Shown here piece by piece: positions 32,443-42,154 of a stretch of 64,000 nucleotides of DNA. The stretch comes from Lonicera japonica (Eukaryota; Streptophyta; Magnoliopsida; Dipsacales; Caprifoliaceae). Position 1 is the first letter of the stretch. Each line of letters begins with the position of its first letter. Where the stretch lies: positions 62,001-126,000 of the forward strand of contig JAKCWG010000816.1 of assembly GCA_021464415.1 (NCBI GenBank). The letters run 5' to 3'. Made by a program: the position numbers and the translations under genes. The notes beneath the pieces were generated by a model. The model was not told the origin of the DNA, ran no database searches, and saw only the letters and a list, made by a program, of their open reading frames with translations.

Positions 32443-33639
32443 TGTGAGAATCCGGACCCATACCCCGAGAAGAGAGAAAAGAGTCCTTCGTTCTCGGTTT
32501 TATTTGAAAACGTGTTTTGTAGAGTCGCCAGTTTGTTTTACGAGAAAACAAACAAAAGATCGTACGAAGGATAATTCGAAAACGAACTATCTTTCATACG
32601 TTTGAAACCAGAGATTTATTTTGAAAATTGACTTTGCTAGGGTTCGGGAACTACATTACGAATTGGGAAGGTGTTAGGCACCCAATTCGCCCTTTCGGTC
32701 TCTTAATGGATCATGTATCTAATTCCCTTTTTAGATATCTTGCAAGTAGTTCGAATGGTTTTTTAGAATAGTCCTTTCCGGATAAATTTAGTTTAAAACA
32801 ATATTTTGAAATCAGACTCGAGCTTTGCGAGCGCCTACGTATTCATTCGTAGAATGAAATCAGAGTCTCGTAGTTCCTTTCTTTTGGAAACTGTTTTTGT
32901 ATTTTTGTTTATTTTGAAAACGTGTCCAAACAGGTTTTAGATTTCTTGTAAAACTTAGAAAGGATTTGTTTTGAAAGCAATGAACTTCTTTGCAAGTTAT
33001 CTAATTTTCTGTATTAAAAGTGAAATTAAATGCAGTACTGAAATTAAGGATTTGGTAGAAAGTTATACCTGCTGCGCTTGAAGAAGATAGGAGGACTTTG
33101 CCTTGACTCCTTCTCTCTCTAGAACTTTCTCTCTCTAAAGCTTTCTCTCACTAGCCTTCTCTCAGGATTTCTCTAAAAATGACTTTCTAGAGACTTTGAC
33201 AAAGCTCCTACTTACCAAAAATACTATTGAATGTTCATGATCCTAAAATGGGATCCCAAGGGTCCTATTTATAGCAACATTTGCGCCAAAAACGCTCCAA
33301 AAGAGGCCAACCGCAGGGGTAGCCGCATGGGGTGCGGCTGGGGCGTGCGACAGGGGTGTGCCAGCCGTACGGCTAGCAGGTAGCCGTACGGTTAGGAGGT
33401 GCCAACCGTACGGTTGGCAGGTAGCCATACGGTTGGGCGTGCGACAGGGGGGTGCGGCTGGCTCATAAAAAAAATGCGCAGGAGCGCTCGGAAAAAACCA
33501 AGATACTTAGACTCCCAACGCGTCCAAAATTGGAGTCTTTCCTATCAGTCTTTCTACATGTATGATGATTCATGATTAAATGCAGGATGCTTAAAGAAAT
33601 TCAGTATTCGCACGAGAGTCGTGGATTGGGGTGTTCACA
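32443..33639 (-). repeat. LTR of family B, complete 5' copy
   Basis: Same ends as the 3' copy. It lacks 25 bp present in the 3' LTR at about 16913-16937, within the palindrome cluster, with single-base differences beside the gap; elsewhere I see no differences. It is preceded in element sense by CGAGAGGGTC, a polypurine-like tract that normally precedes a 3' LTR. The hairpin is at 32660-32688. Confidence 0.95.
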
Positions 33640-34227
33640 GACCCTCTCGTCCCGGGATTCTTGTCCCCAAGAATACTGGGACGATAAGAAGACAGCAATT
33701 CACGACTCTCGGGTGAATCACAAGATACTTAAATTAGAGTATACCCTTTCTGGCATGCGGATTCTTTTGTGCTTCAGGTGATGCAACCCAAAAATTGCCC
33801 CTTTCCTTTTGGCCGGGCGACACGATACATCAACCTTTTCTCCCATCTACCCTCAGTGATACATTACCCTCAGTGGCACACCACCCTTAGTGTGTAGGAC
33901 TACACGAGGGGGGCTTGGCATTTTACCGAATCCAAATGATCGTGGTGGAAAATGAGTGTTCTTGCAGTTTTCCCATTTCTTAGGGAGAAGTGAGAGAATA
34001 TTCTTGGTCTTGCGGTGTATCCCTTCGTGGGGTATGGTACTAAGAGAAATTTCAATCTTTGGGAGAAATGTGAATCAGATTCCTTTCGTGGGGAATGTGT
34101 GGATAAAGCTATTCCTTTCATGGGGAATGCGCGGACAAAGTTATTCCCTTCGTGGGGAATGCGTGGTAAAGGTTATTTCCCTTCGTGGGGAAAGGAGATC
34201 GGAGAAAATTCCCATCGTGGGGAATGC
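33640..34227 (-). repeat. Copy of element B 3' untranslated DNA outside the 5' LTR
   Basis: This 588-bp stretch matches 17183-17770 with, as far as I can see, a single substitution near 34195, including part of the 33-bp minisatellite. It is internal element DNA lying outside the complete 5' LTR, so it is the remnant of a preceding tandem element unit. Confidence 0.9.
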
Positions 34228-34265
34228 GATCCCCGTCCTAGTAAGCGAAGAGGCAACAAGGGTTA
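34228..34265 (-). other. 38-bp junction filler shared with an LTR of family A
   Basis: On the minus strand this begins TAACCCTTGTTGCC and ends CTTACTAGGACGGGGATC. Plus-strand 51091-51127 in the 5' LTR of element A is nearly the same, about 33 of 37 bases. It sits exactly between the 588-bp remnant and the truncated LTR. Confidence 0.75.
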
Positions 34266-34266
34266 T

Positions 34267-34400
34267 CTTAGACTCCCAACGCGTCCAAAATTGGAGTCTT
34301 TCCTATCAGTCTTTCTACATGTATGATGATTCATGATTAAATGCAGGATGCTTAAAGAAATTCAGTATTCGCACGAGAGTCGTGGATTGGGGTGTTCACA
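34267..34400 (-). repeat. Truncated LTR of family B
   Basis: 134 bp, matching 17049-17182, i.e. the first part of the LTR in element sense (start TGTGAACACC). It directly abuts the right target duplication ATGAT (34401-34405), so it is the true outer end of element B. Confidence 0.92.
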
Positions 34401-34405
34401 ATGAT

Positions 34406-34912
34406 TGATTTGCCTGTTGAAAGGGCTTATGTGAATGGATTGCCTCCGGAGATGGCTTGTGCCTGTGGAAAGGACTTGATGACCGGTTTGCCTGTAGAAA
34501 GGGCTTATGTGAATGGATTGCCTCCGGAGAGGGCTTGTGCCTGTAGAAAGGACATAGGAGTGATGTTTTGCCTGTAGAAAGGCCTTATGTGAATGGATTG
34601 CCTCCGGAGAGGGCTTGTGCCTGTGGAAAGGACTTGATGACCGATTTGCCTGTAGAAAGGGCTTATGTGAATGGATTGCCTCCGGAGAGGGCTTGTGCCT
34701 GTAGAAAGGACTTGAGAGTGATGTTTTGCCTATATAAAGGGCTTATGTGAATGGATTGCCTCTGGAGAGGGCTTGTGCCTGTGGAAAGGACTTGATGACC
34801 GATTTGCCTGTAGAAAGGGCTTATGTGAATGGATTGCTTCCGGAGAGGGCTTGTGATTGTGATTTGCCTCCAGAGAGGGCTTGTGTTGGTGGTTTGCCTC
34901 TCTTAGACTGCT
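34406..34912. repeat. Element A minisatellite, right part (79-bp units)
   Basis: About six units of 78-79 bp, starting near 34409, 34487, 34566, 34645, 34724 and 34803, each with TTGCCTGTAGAAAGGGCTT and TGCCTCCGGAGAGGGCTTGT. It continues the array at 15535-15960 from which element B separates it. Frames across it are artefacts of the period. Confidence 0.85.
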
Positions 34913-35707
34913 AGAGTGAGAGAGAGAACATCTTTGTGAAGGCAAAAAGAGCTTCTCGGGGCCTAATCTTTGTCTGGATGTCCGTTTCACTGTATCTTTC
35001 TGAACTTTACTCTCATGTTTTCCTCGAGTGAAGATACTTATCTCAGAAGGCAGTTTTCGGATTTCTGTTGCTCTCCGCAGAGTGATGGTCCGAGATTTTC
35101 CAAACCATCTCTTCTGTATTGTGCTGAAAAGAAAATTTGTTTGAAAGTTCAATCTCTGATCTCTATTCTTTTCTTAGTTTTCTCTTTTGGTGGGCCCACA
35201 TTGTATTATGTTTTTCGATGCCCTTATTTCTCCCTCTTTTGGGAAAGACTTTTCCTGGCCTTTTCTGTTTTTGACTAGGAGTCTTTTCATCCCTTTGTCG
35301 TGATCAGGAGCCTTAATCACCCAAAACGAAGCCCTGAGCCGGTTTTGGCCTAGCTGTCACTTTTGGTGTGGCTCTTCCTGTCGCTCTGCATTTCTGTTTT
35401 TCTCGCTCTCTTTGGGCGCTCATGCGGGTTCCTTCTATTTTCTACTCTTTCAATTTTTTCTATTCCCGTCTTATTCTGATATTCTTCTTTTTCTCATTGA
35501 TGGTCTCGGTCCTTCTTGGGAGATCAGAGACTACTTTAACCGTTCACATTTTGTTCTTGCATTTTCAGAGAGATGATTTGGAAGTCCTTCCTCGTGTTCT
35601 CATCCTGGGTGTGCGGTTTTTGGCAATTTTTTCAAAAACTGCTTCTTGGAAGTCCTCCTGCAGGAGGTAAAATGAGACAAAGGTCAAAAAATTAGGGGGG
35701 GGGGGAT
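34913..35707. other. Element A conserved non-coding block
   Basis: T/C-rich on the plus strand. The block at about 35303-35390 (CAGGAGCCTTA, then TAGCTGTCACTTTTGGTGTG) has a clear counterpart in element B at about 18350-18450. No gene is supported. Confidence 0.6.
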
Positions 35708-35790
35708 TGTCGGGCGACACCTCGGGAGAGGTCTCTTTGTCGCGCGACAATGATGCCATTTGTCGCGCAACATTTGGTTCCACTATATAA
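35708..35790 (+). promoter_or_regulatory. Promoter of element A gene 1
   Basis: TATATAA at 35784-35790. Upstream are TGTCGGGCGACA (35708-35719), TGTCGCGCGACA (35738-35749) and TGTCGCGCAACA (35761-35772), all of the family-A palindrome type also found in its LTR and gene 2 promoter. Confidence 0.75.
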
Positions 35791-35867
35791 ACCCCTTCCT
35801 GAGCTCATTCCACCTCATTCTCTCCTTCCTCTTTCTCTCTCTAGCTCTCTTTCTCTCTTCTCCAAGC

Positions 35868-38800
35868 GTGGAAGCCTTGCCGCTTTTCCGACTTTTCTTA
35901 TATTCTACTCATACTCAGATTGATCCTGCACAGCCAGATAGATTAGAGGGTGACCAGGAGGAGGTCACTTTTACCGACGCTTAGGGCGTCCTTCGGTGCA
36001 GCCCTCACCATGATGACTAGGAGGATCTGGATTGGTATGGTGAGGATGGGGTAGACCGCGGTCGGGCGGTGGTCTACCGAAATGTGACCCGGGCTGCTCC
36101 AGTTCCGGACATTCCTTGGCTATTGATGGAGCTAGTTTCTCATGAGATCCGTCGACGGTCTCTGGTACGTCTTCTGTTTGTGTTTTTATCTGTTCTATTA
36201 TTTTTGTCGTTTCCTGCATGTATTTTAAACAATGTTAGTATGCATGTCTGCCTATAAATAATGTCCGATTTAGTGAACTCATACTTTTTACCTGTGATAC
36301 CTCCTAGATTTTGGGAATTTACATAAGGTACCCCCATAACTCTATAACTCTCATAATTACACCAACATACCCTTTTGGAAAATTACATAATTTACCCTTA
36401 TAAACTTATAACTCTCATAATTACACCAAAATACCCTCAGTTTTGGAAAATTACATAACTTACCCTTATAACCCTATAACTCTCATAATTACACCAAAAT
36501 GCCCTCAGGTTTGGAAAATTACATAATTTACCCTTATAACCCTATATCTCTCATAATTACACCAAATACCCTCAGGTTTTGGAAAATTACATAATTTACC
36601 CTTATCATCCTATAACTCTCATAATTATACCAAAGTACCCTCGGGTTTGGAAAATTAGATAATTTACCCTTATAACCCTATAGCTCTCATAATTACACCA
36701 AAATACCCTCAGTTTTGGAAAATTACATAACTTACCCTTATAACCCTATAACTCTCATAATTACACCAAAATACCCTCAGGTTTGGAAAATTACATAATT
36801 TATCCTTATAACCCTATATCTCTCATAATTAGACCAAATACCCTCAGGTTTTGGAAAATTACATAATTTACCCTTATCATCCTATAACTCTCATAATTAT
36901 ACCAAAGTACCCTCAGGTTTGGAAAATTAGATAATTTACCCTTATAACCCTATAGCTCTCATAATTACACCAAAATACCCTCAAGTTTGAAAAATTACAT
37001 ATTTTACCCTTATCACCCTATAACTCTCATAATAATTACACCAAAATACCCTCAGGTTTTGAAAATTACATAATTTACCCTTATAACCCTATATCTCTCA
37101 TAATTACACCAAATACCCTCAGGTTTTGGAAAATTACATAATTTACCCTTATCACCCTATAACTCTCATAATTATACCAAAGTACCCTCAGGTTTGGAAA
37201 ATTAGATAATTTACCCTTATAACCCTATAGCTCTCATAATTACACCAAAATACCCTCAGGTTTGAAAAATTACATATTTTACCCTTATCACCCTATAACT
37301 CTCATAATTACACCAAAATACCCTCAGGTTTTGGAAAATTACATATTTTACCCCTATCATCCTATAACTCTCGTAATTACACCAAAATACCCTCAGGTTT
37401 TGGAAAATTACATATTTTACCCCTATCATCCTAAAACTCTCATAATTACACCAAAATACCCTCAGGTTTTGGAAAATTACATATTTTACCCCTATCATCC
37501 TATAACTCTCATAATTACACCAAAAGACCCTCAAGTTTTGGAAAATTACATATTTTACCCCTATCATCCTATAGCTCTCATAATTACACCAAAATACCCT
37601 CAGGTTTTGGAAAATTACATATTTTACCCCTATCATCCTATAACTATCATAATTACACAAAAATACCCTCAGGTTTTAGAAAATTACATAATTTACCATT
37701 ATCACCCTTATATTCATATATAAATCTCTCTTTGTTGTCTGTAGTGGGTTGGCCGAGGTTGGGGTTCTCCCAACACTATTTCTCTAGAGTGGCGACAGGC
37801 ACCGGGTCCTGTCCAGGAGTTGATTCTTGCGACTCCTTTTGGCTCTCTTTTCGTCGCCCTCTCGGAGCGGGTATCTAAGGCGGATGTCTTGGTGTCAACT
37901 CTGGCCTGTCACTGGTGGGACAACACTCACACCTTCCACTGGAGCTGAGGGGAGATGACGATTACCTCCCTCGATCTTTTCGCTCTGACCGGGATTCCTT
38001 CAGTGGGGATCCCTATACAGATCGATGTCCCTCTGCGTCTGACGACAGAGGGCATCATGGGTGCACTTGGATGGTTCCCGGAGCGACGGAATTCCGGCGA
38101 TACGATTTCTCAAACTGTCTTAGTTACGCGGCTAGCCACAGAGAGAGCTCGATTAGTTGCTTCGTGGGTGTCGATGACCCGTCAGGAGGCGCGCCAGTAT
38201 GCCCGCGTCATTCTTTTACTAACACTCCATGATCTGTTCGAGGCCCATGGGGGGACACGGCCCATCTTTGGTGGTTGCCCTATCTTCGGGATTTCAGTAT
38301 CATGTTTGACTATGACTGGGGAGGCTTCATTCTTGTAGTCTTATATGATGCTATGGACCAGGTTTCTCGCCATTTAGCCCTGAACCTCAAGGGCTTCTCA
38401 TTGCTGTGGGAGGTACATATTTTTGTCCTTTTATCTTTGCTTCAGTCCTTTACATATTACCTATTGATTATTGCTGATATTCTTTATATTTCTTCTTCAG
38501 AGTTGGTTTGTGGCGTATACCCGTCTGGGGCGTGCCCAGGTGGATCTCCTCGTCGAGAACGAGGATCAGTTTCCTTTTCTCTGTCGATTCATCGCGGAGA
38601 ACTACAGGGCTCCCTATGTATACCGGACTCAGGAGACCGGAGCTGCTGCCGTCCATGACCTACAGGAGGAGCATGTAACTATTTTAGTATTTTTGCTTTT
38701 CAATAGTCAGATAGAATATATAAATTATTGAAATAAAATCCTGTTCTCTTTTCAGATTGAGTGGGCCCCTTGGGGTGATCTGGGTCTCCATTTTGGGTAT

Positions 38801-40236
38801 GGTTGTGCTCTGACCGCCTCGAGGACTAGGCGGCCTATTCGGGATGAGTACGGCCTTCACTTCTACTTGGGCGAGAGGGTTATTCGCCAGCATTCACCTG
38901 CTCAGTGGCCTCGAGTTCCTTTACTTCCGCCAATTTTGATAAGGCGGACGGGAGAGATCGGCCTAGTGATGGTGCAGACCTTTGTAGATGGACTCGGTTT
39001 CCATACGTTCACCGAGGAGGGGGATTATACTGTTTTCACTGCCCGCTACCTGATGAGGGAGCCGAAGGGGACTCGGGGGGTCTTCTATGAGAGGTATCGG
39101 GCGTTGGAAGGCGATCCCAACTACATACGAGGGCAGACTCACTTGTCCATGACGGTCCCCGGTCACTTGCCACCTGTCCCTGATCAGAGGGACAACATTT
39201 TGGACTCTGATGATGATGATCCTGATGGCGAGAGGGACGTCCCTGCTGGTGCTGAGGGAGGTGATGATAGGCCCGAGGGTGGCGAGGGAGGTGCGACAGC
39301 GGCGGTTCCAGAGCAGCCGTCTCAGACCACACCTGGAGAGGAGTAGCATGCTGAAAGATGGGTAGGTGAGCGGTCCTGGGAGCCTGCGGACTTCCGGGTC
39401 GACTATGAGTAATTTGGGCGGACCCCTTCTGCTGCTACTACTGCTGTTTCTAGTGGGGTCCTGCCTCTGAGAGCGATGGCCGTTGTGGACCCTCCGTGTG
39501 TTAGTACTTATGCCACGCTGACTCCTCTTCCGTCTGCTTCATGGGTCCTCCGGTTAGGTATACCGGTCTTGGTGGCTCATCTTCTCGTCCTCCTTTGTTC
39601 CCGATTCATGTGGAGGGTGGGTCTACTTCTGCTGCTATGCCGGCGAGTTGGTCCATTCATCTGGTAGATCTGCCGACACTTCCTCGAGACTTCTCCTATG
39701 TTGGTGCCGGTTTACGCCGATACACGGTGCCAGAGTATCCTCTCCCTGAGGATACGTTTGACTACTTGGGTGGCCGTTATGATGATGAGGTATGTGCTTT
39801 TCTTCCCTCAATATCCCTTCATATCTATGCTTATTTATTTTATCGGTGCTGATTCTTCTTTCTTTCCTTTTCAGCGGGTGAGTGTACGTGTGGCGGATCT
39901 AAGGGCTTGGCATTCCCAGTACCTCTGTAGTTGGAACCTGCTCCAGTACGTTGGTCGAGACCCTACGACATACATGTGTGACTATCAGAGGGCGATCGAT
40001 GTCTCTTTGCGGGTAGATGACCCTCTGTCTCCCTCTCGTGCTCGGACGGAGTCTCAAAGGAATAGTAGCTGGACCTCGAGGCGATCTCGGTGATTCGCCC
40101 CACGGCACCGGTCTAGTCGACGTGGCCTTCGCAGGCAGCAGCTCCCTCTACACAGGGTGTCCCAGAGGTCGATCCTACTATAGAGGAGGATTCTGGTGAT
40201 AGTGTTAGCGTGTCGAAGCGCGCTAGGATAGATTAG
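35868..40236 (+). pseudogene. Element A gene 1: plant-mobile-domain-like, five exons, decayed
   Basis: Counterpart of element B gene 1 with the same five exons: 35868-36164, 37745-38412, 38501-38674 (174 bp in both elements), 38756-39789, 39875-40236; the first three introns are clearly phase 0. The PMD signature HTFHWS then a stop then GEMTITSLDLFALTG is in exon 2, and the product ends SKRARID, like KRPRTMD in B. Breaks: GTG where B has the start ATG, two TAGs in exon 1, TGA for Trp at 37946, a G-run contraction at 38249-38254, TAG 39344 and TAA about 39410, and frameshifts in exons 4 and 5. Intron 1 is 1,580 bp because of a minisatellite; in B it is 180 bp. Confidence 0.78.
36305..37710. 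repeat. 68-69-bp minisatellite in intron 1 of element A gene 1
   Basis: About 20 units, each containing ATTTACCCTTAT, CCTATAACTCTCATAATTA, CACCAAAATACCCTCAG and GTTTTGGAAAATTACAT. Part of the array has a higher-order period of about 273 bp (four units): the variant CAAAGTACCC recurs at 36631, 36903 and 37178. Because 69 is a multiple of three and units lack stops, both strands show long repetitive frames near 37256-37723; these are not genes. Confidence 0.93.
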
Positions 40237-40565
40237 TTTTCTTTTCCTACATTTGGTTAGTTCAGACAGATATGTAGTTTTTTTTTAGATGTTTAGACAG
40301 AGATTTAGTTTCTTGAAAACTGTTCTTTTATTAATTTTTATGAAAAATCTTTATTCATGTCTGATGATGCGTTTTTTATCTCTTATCTGTGATGAATAAT
40401 ATTTACATGAATCTATAATTTTTAGGAGCCATACCTTGTAATGTGGCAATAGTTAGGGTTCCTACAAAAGAACAGAGTGAGCACAGTGCATGCAGAAGTG
40501 GTTCTTTTGGCAAAAATGACTCTTATGTGTGAGAAAAGCAAAAATAGGGTGACATCATAGGGGAT
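40237..40565. other. Gene 1 to gene 2 spacer of element A
   Basis: AT-rich spacer, counterpart of 22256-22742 in element B. No gene and no clear motif other than poly-T runs. Confidence 0.5.
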
Positions 40566-40643
40566 TGTCGCGTGACAATCCCTCCTGGATATGGGTTTGT
40601 CGCGCGATAAACAGGCACAGGATCCTCCTTTTTGCTATAAATA
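40566..40643 (+). promoter_or_regulatory. Promoter of element A gene 2
   Basis: TATAAATA at 40636-40643, 39 bp before the ATG at 40683. Upstream are TGTCGCGTGACA (40566-40577) and TGTCGCGCGATA (40598-40609), one base each from the family-A palindrome. Confidence 0.72.
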
Positions 40644-40682
40644 CACCCATCTTCCTTCCTTCATCCCCACACCTTTCTCAAA

Positions 40683-41919
40683 ATGTCGTCTTATCACACA
40701 AGTTCTGATTTTTCTTATGTTGAAGCCCGAGATGCTCTGATATCTTCTGAGAGTGGCTTGAACTTTGGTGTATTCTATCCTTTAATGGGATGGTGCCATC
40801 GTCTTGTAGATTTTTTCTTTCTGTTAGGTGCTTTGTACTTCTGGAGTCCTGCAGATCATCTTTTCCGTTTCGGGCTAGATGAGCTCTGCCCGACTTATGA
40901 AGAGTTCTCCTGGTTGTTGTGTTCTGATGTTCGTCTTCCGATGGCTGTTCCCATAGAAGAAATCAGTCCTCAAGATATGCTGATTGCTCTATTAGCTATT
41001 CCCCAAGCGGCCTGTGATGGCTTTATTACCGACGGACTTCTTGACCTCCATAAAATGGTGAGGTTCTTTCATCGCTATGGAGAGAGAGCTTTTTATAGTG
41101 TGGGGCTTACTGCGGCGGCCTTGATTTGTCTCGTTTCTGATATGCTACTGGTGACGGACTCCTCCCGTGTCGATCCGACTATCCTGAGTTTGATTTACCA
41201 TGCTAGAAATGGGGAATTTATAATGCCTATCGTTCTTGCAGAGACTCTGAATGGCCTAGATGACCTCAAAAGGGGGGCTTCCCCCTTCCTCAAGGGAAGT
41301 CCGCGCTTACTATACATGTGGCTATTGGAGTGTTTCCGACCAGTGGGTTTCAATGGTGTTCGACTTGACAACCCAATGCACTTCTTCCGTCGTCCCTTCT
41401 TTAAGGCCATGACTATGTCTTCCTCTGATTGGACGGTGTGGTTTTCAGAGAATTTCAAGGCTATTCGATGAAACATTTCTTGGTGGAAGCTGAGGACGAT
41501 AGTGCTTAGTACCGGGGGGTAGAATTATGTTTGGCTCCGTGGGCTCTGGTTTATTTCTTTTTATCTCCCAGGACGTCTTCTTCGGCAATTTAACGTCCCT
41601 CAGGGCATTCCCCTTAGCCTGAACAACTTCTCTTCCGAGTCTAAATTTTTGACCCAGCATGTTTCTTCATCGGTGGAGAGAATGTGGCGTGCGACTGACT
41701 CGTCAATTCAACTATGCTCGTTTTGGTATTTCTGAGCCCCTCTAGGTTGACATCATCCGTTCTCGTTGGGGGTCTCTGGAAGATGAGCTGATTGACGACC
41801 CCTTTCAAATGGAATGGTTTCGGTTCATGGATTCCGAGCCCACAGAGGAAAGCATAGTCCTTGCGTACCAGATTCTAGATGAGGCTCGAATTGACTTGGC
41901 TACTGAGGATCCTGCTTAG
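40683..41919 (+). pseudogene. Element A gene 2: single-exon PMD/DUF7745-like protein, broken
   Basis: ATG 40683 opens 262 codons to TGA 41469 (CGA to TGA type), with TAG 41520 (where B has Gln), a frameshift near 41700 and a TAG near 41750; coding-like sequence continues to TAG 41917. It aligns along its length with element B gene 2: FWSPADHLFRFGLDELCPT near the N-terminus, LAETLNGLDDL and SPRLLYMWLLECF in the middle, and FYLPGRLLRQFNVP later. Length before damage is about 412 codons, as in B. It converges on the decayed pol of element A. Function unknown. Confidence 0.75.
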
Positions 41920-42154
41920 CCAACCCCTAGGGATTAGGTCTTTCTGTATGATGTATCTCCTTTGTAACCTTCGGTGTTCTGAACCACCTTAATAATAAAC
42001 AAGGGACTTTTTATGAGAGATAAATTTCTTACAATGTTTTAAACCGGGCCTGAAGTCACTTCTCAGGTTGCCTACGTTCCCCTTTTGATTTTTTCAAAAA
42101 CATAACTTTGAGTTGGGGCTCAGGTTTACGTAGTTCTTATCATACATGTTACAT
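41920..42154. other. Convergent 3' ends of gene 2 and pol in element A
   Basis: Short spacer with the block CCGGGCCTGA and CAGGTTGCCTACG (about 42041-42076) shared with element B, but without the long T tract. Confidence 0.6.

Larger units (their letters stand above)
15961..34400 (-). mobile_element. Element B: young Ty3/gypsy Tat-type LTR retrotransposon with three LTR copies
   Basis: Perfect target duplication ATGAT at 15956-15960 and 34401-34405. Minus-strand order: truncated LTR (34400-34267), 38-bp filler, 588-bp copy of 3' untranslated DNA, complete 5' LTR (33639-32443), PBS, leader, intact gag-pol (24444-31553), opposite-strand genes 2 and 1, a minisatellite, polypurine-like CGAGAGGGTC, 3' LTR (17182-15961). 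The two complete LTRs look identical apart from a 25-bp indel and a few changes beside it, so the insertion is recent. Gene order matches element A, but LTR and promoter sequences differ strongly, so A and B are separate families. Confidence 0.94.

Noticed and set aside
36305..37710. CRISPR-like appearance of a regular repeat array
   Set aside because: Units are directly contiguous with no unique spacers, in plant retrotransposon DNA; it is a minisatellite.
37256..37723. Long repetitive open frames on both strands (134 and 153 codons)
   Set aside because: They are produced by a 69-bp repeat (23 codons) lacking stops. No start context, no domain, and both strands are equally open.
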